A stretch of 7,448 nt of DNA from Gammaproteobacteria bacterium (GTDB lineage: Bacteria > Pseudomonadota > Gammaproteobacteria > Steroidobacterales > Steroidobacteraceae). The DNA lies in contig JAOUGR010000095.1 in the NCBI GenBank assembly GCA_029857655.1, positions 1-7,448 on the forward strand, written 5' to 3'. Each line of letters opens with the position of its first letter. The stretch's first letter is position 1. The notes under the pieces were generated by a model, which did no database searches, was not told where the DNA came from, and saw only the letters and a list, made by a program, of their open reading frames with translations. The position numbers and the translations under genes were made by a program. Below, in pieces: positions 1 to 5,078 of this stretch.

Positions 1-1
1 C

Positions 2-1717
2 GCGACGCAGGCGCCGATATTGCTGACTCGCACGCCTTACAACGCGTCCGGGCGCGTGTCTCGATTCAATAGCCCACATCTTGCCGCTGCCGTTCAGCAG
101 ATGCAGGACACGGCAGTCGCAGCCGGCTACATCATCGCCTACCAGGACGTGCGCGGAAAATACGGATCCGAGGGCGATTACGTCATGACACGGCCGCTGA
201 TGGGCCCGCTGAATTCGAGTGAAACCGACCACGCGACGGACTGCTACGACACCATCGAGTGGTTGATCAAGAACGTGCCTGAGAGCAATGGCCGCGTCGG
301 CACCATTGGCGGTTCCTACGAGGGTTACACCACGGTGCTGTCGACGGTTCGCCCACATCCGGCGCTGAAAGTCGCCGTGCCATTCGCGCCGATGGTCGAC
401 GGCTGGATGGGTGACGACTGGTTTCATAACGGCGCATTCCGTCAGGACGGCGCGCTTGACTACACGTACGACCAGGAGGCGACACGCAAGAACGAAGAGA
501 AGTGGTGGTCCGGCATTTACGATACCTACGACGCCTACCTGAGGGCAGGCTCAGCGGGCGCCGTGGCCTCTTCGCATGGGCTGGAACAACTGGGTTTCTG
601 GAGGGCGCTGGCCACCCACCCCAGCTATGACCCCTACTGGCAGAACCAGGCGGTGGACAAGCTGCTCGCAAGGGAACCGCTGCGGGTGCCGATGATGATC
701 GTAGCCGGGCTCTTCGACCAGGAGGACATTTACGGGGGGCCCGCCCTTTACAAGGCGCTTGCAGCCAAGGACCCCGCTGGTGAATTCGTGCATCTCGTGC
801 TCGGTCCCTGGAATCACGGCCAGGGAAGGCGCGAGGGTCGCGGCATCGGCGCCATCCAGTTCGAAGGGGATACGGCGGGGTGGTTTCGCCTGAACGTGAT
901 GCAGCCGTTTCTGGACCATTACCTGAAAGGGGGCCCGAAGCCCAATACGCCGCGCGTGCTCGCTTATGAGACCGGCGCCGATCAATGGCACAGCTACGAT
1001 CACTGGCCGCGATCGTGCAACGACGGGTGCTCCGTGAAGTCGCGTGAACTCTACCTGCTGCCGGGCGGGCGCCTGGGATTCGCTGGTCCGCAGGGAGCGG
1101 GGCAGTCCTACGATGAATACGTCTCCGATCCCGCCAAGCCCGTGCCTTATCGCGAGCGACCGACGCTGGAATCCTATTCGGAGAATTCAACCTGGGGCGA
1201 GTGGCTGGTGGACGATCAGCGTTTTGCCGCCACGCGGACCGACGTGCTCGTCTATTCGAGTGAGCCGCTCAAGGAACCATTGCGCGTTGCCGGTCAGCCG
1301 ATCGCGAATCTCTTTGCTTCGACCAGCGGCAGCGACTCCGACTGGGTCGTCAAGATAATCGACGTGTGGCCCGACGAAGTTCCGGCCAATCCGAAGCTGG
1401 GCGGCTATCAGCAGATGCTGTCGGCGGACATCTTCCGCGGCCGCTATCGCGACGACCTGGCGACACCGCACCCGTTGATTTCAGACAAGGCGCTGGCATA
1501 CCGCATCGCGCTGCCGCAGGTCAGTCATACATTCCTGCCGGGGCATCGCATCATGGTGCAGATCCAGTCAAGCTGGTTCCCGCTATATGACCGCAACCCG
1601 CAGTCCTACGTGCCCAACATCATGTATGCGGCGCCCGCGAGCTATATGAAGGCCACGCAGCGCATCTGGCATACACCGGATCACGCGACGGCGATCGAGT
1701 TGCCCGTCATCCAGTAG
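2..1717 (+). CDS. CocE/NonD-family serine hydrolase, probable alpha-amino-acid ester hydrolase (5' partial)
   Basis: The reading frame is open to the left edge, so the true start lies outside the window; the TTG at 20 is internal. An alpha/beta-hydrolase domain comes first, then a beta-rich C-terminal domain of the X-Pro dipeptidyl-peptidase (S15/PepX_C) type. Visible active site: RTPY with the presumed oxyanion-hole Tyr (codon 38-40), GGSYEG nucleophile Ser (314-316), catalytic Asp in LFDQED (716-718) and His in GPWNHG (815-817). An Asp at 416-418 plus Glu and Asp at 722-727 reproduce the carboxylate cluster that binds the substrate alpha-amino group in characterised alpha-amino-acid ester hydrolases; residue spacings agree with those I recall for the Xanthomonas enzyme to within one residue. 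Such enzymes cleave esters and amides of alpha-amino acids, including some beta-lactams, and are usually exported. By comparison, about 70 N-terminal residues including any signal peptide are missing. Two Cys four residues apart (near 1016-1030) could form a disulfide. Family call is secure; true substrate is inferred. Confidence 0.93.
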   Translation, partial: ATQAPILLTRTPYNASGRVSRFNSPHLAAAVQQMQDTAVAAGYIIAYQDVRGKYGSEGDYVMTRPLMGPLNSSETDHATDCYDTIEWLIKNVPESNGRVGTIGGSYEGYTTVLSTVRPHPALKVAVPFAPMVDGWMGDDWFHNGAFRQDGALDYTYDQEATRKNEEKWWSGIYDTYDAYLRAGSAGAVASSHGLEQLGFWRALATHPSYDPYWQNQAVDKLLAREPLRVPMMIVAGLFDQEDIYGGPALYKALAAKDPAGEFVHLVLGPWNHGQGRREGRGIGAIQFEGDTAGWFRLNVMQPFLDHYLKGGPKPNTPRVLAYETGADQWHSYDHWPRSCNDGCSVKSRELYLLPGGRLGFAGPQGAGQSYDEYVSDPAKPVPYRERPTLESYSENSTWGEWLVDDQRFAATRTDVLVYSSEPLKEPLRVAGQPIANLFASTSGSDSDWVVKIIDVWPDEVPANPKLGGYQQMLSADIFRGRYRDDLATPHPLISDKALAYRIALPQVSHTFLPGHRIMVQIQSSWFPLYDRNPQSYVPNIMYAAPASYMKATQRIWHTPDHATAIELPVIQ

Positions 1718-1753
1718 GCGCTCTGGCCGGGTATTTCGTGAGGCCGGGAAACT

Positions 1754-1770
1754 GTGGGCAGTCTGCCCAC
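1754..1770 (+). terminator. Possible terminator hairpin downstream of the hydrolase gene
   Basis: GTGGGCA at 1754-1760 and TGCCCAC at 1764-1770 form a perfect seven-base stem around a three-base loop, 36 bases after the hydrolase stop codon. Position and GC content suit transcription termination or mRNA 3'-end protection. No T-tract follows on the plus strand, and on the minus strand only a short AGTTT follows, so it is not a classical intrinsic terminator. It could act from either direction. Confidence 0.35.
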
Positions 1771-1813
1771 GGTATCACGGTCACGTGTGTTGCAGTTTCA
1801 TTACTGGGTCGGC

Positions 1814-1882
1814 CTACTGCGCGATTTCGTTCGCGAAGTAGCAGACCAGGCTGGTTGCAATTACCAGGGCTGTAACGATCAT
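1814..1882 (-). CDS. Candidate single-TM micropeptide (22 aa, possibly 31 aa)
   Basis: A short minus-strand frame starts at ATG (1882) and ends at TAG (1814). A GAGGT Shine-Dalgarno match lies at 1891-1895, eight bases upstream of the ATG, which is why I prefer this start. The product is almost wholly hydrophobic (MIVTALVIATSLVCYFA) with a polar NEIAQ tail, as expected for one membrane-spanning helix. The frame also reads upstream to a GTG at 1909, giving 31 residues with a charged head (SEKARYE) that would fit a cytoplasmic N-terminus, but no ribosome site precedes that GTG. About three quarters of codons in the 31-residue version end in G or C, as in neighbouring genes. I do not recognise the family. 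It could be a small membrane protein, a type I toxin-like peptide, or chance; its length is too small for the sequence alone to decide. Confidence 0.35.
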   Translation of the reverse strand: MIVTALVIATSLVCYFANEIAQ

Positions 1883-2183
1883 CACTTCGTACCTCGCTTT
1901 CTCGGACACAGACAAAGTTCGCGGGCCAGATGGCTTACGATTGATTTAGGGCATCGCGGTGGGCCGGGCGGCGAAAATAAGCACCCGGCGATCGGCCTGA
2001 TCCTTGGCCGCCTGATCCTCCATTCCGGAGGGCCGTCAATACGGGGCGGAGTATGACACGGTGAATTCAGCGAAAACGTGAATTCGTATTGTCTTTGACA
2101 CAAGTGTGAGGTTGCCCGCATTTCGTTAACTGATTCCCCGAATACCCTTGCAAGCGAATCTTGAAGAGGGCGCGGTCAAGGAA

Positions 2184-3377
2184 TCATGACCGGCGTGGCG
2201 AGTGCGTGACCAGCACGCCGAGCCCTGCCAGCGTCGCGAACCCGGCGCCTGCCCAGAATGTCAGCGCGGGGCCATAGGCAGTCCACAATCCGCCCGCGAT
2301 GACGCTTGCGAGCAGCAACGCGGCACCGGTCGCCAGGTTGAATATGCCGAAGGCCGTGCCGCGCAAAGCTTGCGGGGCGACGTCGGCGACGAGCTTCGCG
2401 AACAAACCTTGCGTAAACGCCATGTGCAAGCCCCACAGCGCACAACCGACCCACACCGCCATCGCCGAGTCCGCCGTTGCCAGTACCAAATCGGCGGCGA
2501 CCAGCGGCGCGATGCCGACCAGCAACAAGAATCTATGATTCATGCGATCCGCAGCGGCTCCCGCCGGGTACGCGAACAACGCATAGCTGAGGCTCATGAT
2601 CACCAGCACCCACGGCACCTGGCCGAGCGCGAGTCCGACATCCTGCGCACGCAGGATCAGGAATGCCTCGCTGAATCGTGCGAGCGTGAATACCCCTCCC
2701 TGGGAGACGATGACCCAGAAGCGCGCTGGCAGCATTCCGGCGCCAGCGGCCGACCACCGTGCTGCCGCAGGTCCGGCGGCCAGCTCACCCGGCTCGCGCA
2801 GGAACAACAGCAGCGCGACGGCAATGAATGCGGGAATGACCGCGACCCACAGGACCGAGCGGATGTCGTTGACCAGCCAGATCATTAGTCCGACGGCGAG
2901 CAGCGGGCCAATGACGGCACCTATCGAGTCAAGTGCCTGGCGCAGACCGTAGGCCGCACCGCGAAGTTCCGGTGGCGTGATATCCGCGATCAAGGCGTCG
3001 CGCGGCGCGCCGCGAATGCCCTTGCCGACGCGGTCGATGAAACGGGCGCCGAACACCCAGGCAATCGACTGCGCAAGCGGGAACATCGGCTTGGTAAATG
3101 CGGCCAGCGAGTAGCCGAATACGACGATCCACTTGCGATGACGCAGGTAATCGCTGAGCGCGCCGGAAAAAACCTTGGTGATGGCCACCGTTGCTTCAGC
3201 CACGCCTTCGATGATGCCGATGGTCAGCATGGAGGCGCCGAGCACACTGGCCATGAATACCGGCAGCAGGCTGTGCACCAGTTCCGACGAAGCATCCATG
3301 AACAAGGAAGCCATGCCAAGCAGCCAGATGCCCGGTGGTAATCGCCGCTTGTCCGGAGCACTTTGGTCCATGGCCAT
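2184..3377 (-). CDS. Major facilitator superfamily (MFS) transporter
   Basis: This inner-membrane secondary transporter of the MFS_1 type has 397 residues from the chosen ATG (3375-3377), the usual length for 12 transmembrane segments. Many hydrophobic helices are visible. A motif A-like loop after TM2 (GALSDYLRHRK, about residues 72-82) and its second-half counterpart (GAAADRMNHR, about 273-282) bracket the two six-helix halves. DRVGKGIRGAPRD (about 115-127) lies in the TM4-TM5 region, and its echo VADVAPQALRGTAFG (about 330-344) in the second half reflects the internal duplication. The frame continues upstream to a TTG at 3473, but those 32 residues are not MFS-like and would run almost into the divergent gene, so I start at the first ATG; a second ATG two codons on (3371) is equally possible and neither has a strong Shine-Dalgarno. 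The substrate cannot be read from sequence; drug or metabolite efflux and solute uptake both remain possible. It is divergent from the TPR/DUF1579-like gene. Confidence 0.92.
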   Translation of the reverse strand: MAMDQSAPDKRRLPPGIWLLGMASLFMDASSELVHSLLPVFMASVLGASMLTIGIIEGVAEATVAITKVFSGALSDYLRHRKWIVVFGYSLAAFTKPMFPLAQSIAWVFGARFIDRVGKGIRGAPRDALIADITPPELRGAAYGLRQALDSIGAVIGPLLAVGLMIWLVNDIRSVLWVAVIPAFIAVALLLFLREPGELAAGPAAARWSAAGAGMLPARFWVIVSQGGVFTLARFSEAFLILRAQDVGLALGQVPWVLVIMSLSYALFAYPAGAAADRMNHRFLLLVGIAPLVAADLVLATADSAMAVWVGCALWGLHMAFTQGLFAKLVADVAPQALRGTAFGIFNLATGAALLLASVIAGGLWTAYGPALTFWAGAGFATLAGLGVLVTHSPRRS

Positions 3378-3465
3378 GATCGAATCATCGCAGGAAAACA
3401 GCGCGCTGACGCAAACCGGGTGCAAGCATTTGTCCGCGAGTCCCTTCCAGCGGAGAATCGGTAAT
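3378..3465. promoter_or_regulatory. Divergent intergenic region between the MFS and TPR/DUF1579-like genes
   Basis: About 100 bases separate the start of the minus-strand MFS gene from the start of the plus-strand exported protein, so promoters for both should lie here. I could not identify a convincing sigma-70 pair on either strand: the best plus-strand match (TTGTCC, 17 bases, GAGAAT at 3430-3458) would start transcription at the ribosome site itself. The assignment rests on gene arrangement alone. Confidence 0.4.
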
Positions 3466-3469
3466 GGAG
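3466..3469 (+). promoter_or_regulatory. Shine-Dalgarno site of the TPR/DUF1579-like gene
   Basis: GGAG lies seven bases before the ATG at 3477. This, together with the signal peptide that begins at that ATG, fixes the start of the gene. Confidence 0.7.
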
Positions 3470-3476
3470 TCAAGCC

Positions 3477-4232
3477 ATGAACAAGCTCAACATCATCGCC
3501 AGCGGCCTGCTACTGGCCGCCGGCGCATCCGCCGCGACACTCGAAGAGGCCGCCGAACTGTTCACGGCCCAGAAATGGGAAGCAGCGGCTGTCGCTTACC
3601 AGGACATCGTCAAGAAGACCCCTGCCAACGCCTTTGCGTTGTTCCGGCTGGCCCGTGCCCAGGCTGCGAAGGGTGATGAATCTGCTGCGTTGGCGACAAT
3701 GCAGGCGTGGATTGGCGCGGGCGGCGGAAACTACCAGGCGGCGATGACGGTTCCCGAATTGCAGACGCTTCGCGGTGATCCACGCTTTGCCGCGCTGGTG
3801 GACCCATTGAGGCCTTGCGCCGCGCCTGAGTACCATCAGTTCGATTTCTGGCTCGGTGACTGGAATGTCGAGACGCCGGCTGCCGCTGGCGTCGTCAGCC
3901 ACAACCGGATCTCGAGCATCAACGGTGGTTGCGCATTGCACGAGCAGTACACTACGCCAAGCGGCTATGAAGGCTCGAGCCTCAACTTCTACGACTCCGC
4001 GCGAAAGGTCTGGCACCAGACCTGGATCGACAACCAGGGCGGGCCGCTCTACATCGAGGGCGGGTTCGACGGCAAGTCCATGGTGCTCGCAACGACCGCG
4101 GACCCCAAGCAGGTCAATCGAGTCACCTGGACACCCCTTGATGACGGGCGCGTGCGCCAGCACTGGGAATCGAGCAGCGACGGCGGTGCGACATGGTCGA
4201 CCGCATTCGACGGCTACTACTCCAGGCGCTAG
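3477..4232 (+). CDS. Exported TPR protein with a C-terminal DUF1579-like domain
   Basis: The 251-residue product begins with a signal peptide (MNKLN, a hydrophobic stretch, likely cleavage after ASA at residue 19), so it should be periplasmic or secreted. Residues about 21-76 form alpha-helical TPR-like repeats (EEAAELFTAQKWEAAAVAYQ, then NAFALFRLARAQAAKGDESA), followed by the DP-x-F-x-x-L segment (about 101-107) common at the end of such repeats. From about 119 to the end is a beta-rich domain with HQFDFWLGDWNV, a central NGGCALHEQY, WHQTWIDNQGG and a final GGATWSTAFDGYY. This pattern resembles DUF1579-type domains of unknown function, probably a lipocalin-like barrel. Cys114 and Cys152 might pair. 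TPRs suggest protein binding; no catalytic residues are evident and the substrate or partner is unknown. A GGAG site supports the start. The gene ends tail-to-tail with the DoxX gene, their stop codons overlapping. Confidence 0.9.
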   Translation: MNKLNIIASGLLLAAGASAATLEEAAELFTAQKWEAAAVAYQDIVKKTPANAFALFRLARAQAAKGDESAALATMQAWIGAGGGNYQAAMTVPELQTLRGDPRFAALVDPLRPCAAPEYHQFDFWLGDWNVETPAAAGVVSHNRISSINGGCALHEQYTTPSGYEGSSLNFYDSARKVWHQTWIDNQGGPLYIEGGFDGKSMVLATTADPKQVNRVTWTPLDDGRVRQHWESSSDGGATWSTAFDGYYSRR

Positions 4233-4684
4233 GACCTCGAAACTTTGCGCCGCTCGAGCAGTCCATCGATGGCGATGGCGCCGGGCCCCGCAATGGCGAG
4301 CCACAGGAATATGGCGAGATAGAGGACTTCGTCGAAGCCCAGCAGGGTATACAGGGAGTCGATCTCATTCCACCGCGCTGCGTGAACCGCGACGATCATC
4401 ACCACGCCCAGGGCACCTGCGGAAATGCGCGTCAGCAGGCCCAGCAGCAGAAACAATCCGCCGACAAACTCAACACCGGCCACGACGGGTGTGAGGATCT
4501 CCGGGAAAGGAATTCCCCAACGATCAAAGTTTGCCGTGACCATCGGCAGATGAGTGAGCTTGCCCCAGCCACTCCACAGGAATACCCAGCCGACCACGAA
4601 GCGTGCGAACAGCGGCGCCAGCCACTGCAGATGCTGCGCCATGCGCTGCGGCCAATCGATCAGCACATTCGTCACGTATTTCAT
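4229..4684 (-). CDS. DoxX-family integral membrane protein
   Basis: This 151-residue protein has four predicted transmembrane helices (about residues 22-40, 62-84, 86-104 and 117-136), the usual size and topology of DoxX (PF07681). Family features are FARFVVGWVFLWSGWGKL in the first helix, a GIPFPEILTPVVAGVE segment entering the second, the LGLLTR turn, and a C-terminal GPGAIAIDGLLERR. DoxX proteins were named for a thiosulfate:quinone oxidoreductase subunit, but most relatives have unknown or varied redox and membrane roles, so no function is assigned. The start ATG (4682-4684) has only a weak upstream GGGAAAA; a second Met at residue 15 (4642) has no better site. No partner dox gene is adjacent. 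Its TAG stop (CTA at 4229-4231 on the plus strand) overlaps the stop of the convergent upstream neighbour, leaving no room for a terminator between them. Confidence 0.92.
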   Translation of the reverse strand: MKYVTNVLIDWPQRMAQHLQWLAPLFARFVVGWVFLWSGWGKLTHLPMVTANFDRWGIPFPEILTPVVAGVEFVGGLFLLLGLLTRISAGALGVVMIVAVHAARWNEIDSLYTLLGFDEVLYLAIFLWLAIAGPGAIAIDGLLERRKVSRS

Positions 4685-5078
4685 ATGTTTTCCCGTAAGA
4701 AGTTGTGGTTGATGGCTATGGCTCCGATTTTAGTGAATCGCCCCACAGAGGGCGTATTGGCCGCCGCCGAGAGGGGGCCTGATGCGGGCGAAGCCCTTGC
4801 CGGCCTTATCACGTACGAAACGCTACGACTGTTGTGTCCCATTACGCAAGAGACCGGACGAGGTCAGGAAATATTTCTGCCGGGGTTGAGATTAGTCGCA
4901 GAGTCGAGGCGGAGATTACTGAAGTCGTGGATTTCGCACGCCAATCGCGCGTCGCCGCAAGACGGCAGTGCGGGCGGCAATGAGGCGGAAGGGCAGATGC
5001 CGGCGGACCGGGTGGCCTGACGACGGAGCGATCTGGCTCGTGGAGAACAGGACCGCGGGGCCCCCGTTCGCGTATCCG
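4685..5078. other. Intergenic region between the DoxX and M1 peptidase genes
   Basis: This 394-base gap separates the 3' end of the M1 peptidase gene from the start of the DoxX gene, both on the minus strand; the spacing suggests DoxX has its own promoter here. A TAAAAT at 4727-4732 (minus strand) is a fair -10 candidate, but no matching -35 precedes it. The plus-strand frame continuing through to 5020 and minus-strand frames overlapping the end of the peptidase gene show no ribosome site or recognisable domain. A GC palindrome CGGGGCCCCCG (about 5056-5066) sits just past the peptidase stop but has no T-tract. I saw no tRNA, repeat array or insertion-sequence end. Confidence 0.55.

Larger units (their letters stand above)
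1718..2183. other. Intergenic region between the hydrolase and MFS genes
   Basis: This 466-base gap separates the 3' ends of two convergent genes, the hydrolase (plus) and the MFS transporter (minus). It holds a GC-rich hairpin at 1754-1770, a possible minus-strand micropeptide ending at 1814, and a small imperfect hairpin at 2017-2031 (CCTCC, five-base loop, GGAGG). There is a nine-base direct repeat CCTGATCCT at 1996-2004 and 2011-2019, and GTGAATTC occurs twice at 2061-2068 and 2078-2085 in a patch (about 2040-2160) more AT-rich than the flanks. Longer open frames here (plus 1754-2056, minus 1882-2121) have no recognisable protein character. No tRNA or transposon end was seen. A gap this long between convergent genes leaves room for a small gene or RNA, but only the micropeptide is worth naming. 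Confidence 0.6.

Noticed and set aside
267..1190. 307-residue minus-strand open frame opposite the hydrolase
   Set aside because: Arg/Pro/Ser-rich composition without domains, wholly inside a well-supported gene on the other strand; a GC-rich shadow. The 551-1003 frame is rejected for the same reason.
1754..2056. 100-residue plus-strand open frame in the first gap
   Set aside because: Begins inside the hairpin stem, lacks a ribosome site, and shows no domain or consistent protein character.
2095..2124. TTGACA as a plus-strand -35 box
   Set aside because: No acceptable -10 hexamer at 16-18 bases, and no plus-strand gene follows before the minus-strand MFS gene.
3430..3458. Possible sigma-70 promoter TTGTCC, 17 bases, GAGAAT
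   Set aside because: Only four of six matches in each box, and transcription would begin at about 3465, leaving no leader before the GGAG ribosome site.
3510..4304. 264-residue minus-strand open frame opposite the TPR/DUF1579-like gene
   Set aside because: Arg/Val-rich shadow of a gene supported by a signal peptide, ribosome site and recognisable domains.
4193..5020. 275-residue plus-strand open frame covering the DoxX gene and the following gap
   Set aside because: Most of it is antisense to a clear DoxX gene, it has Gln/Arg-rich low-complexity composition, and neither its start nor the ATG at 4685 has a ribosome site.
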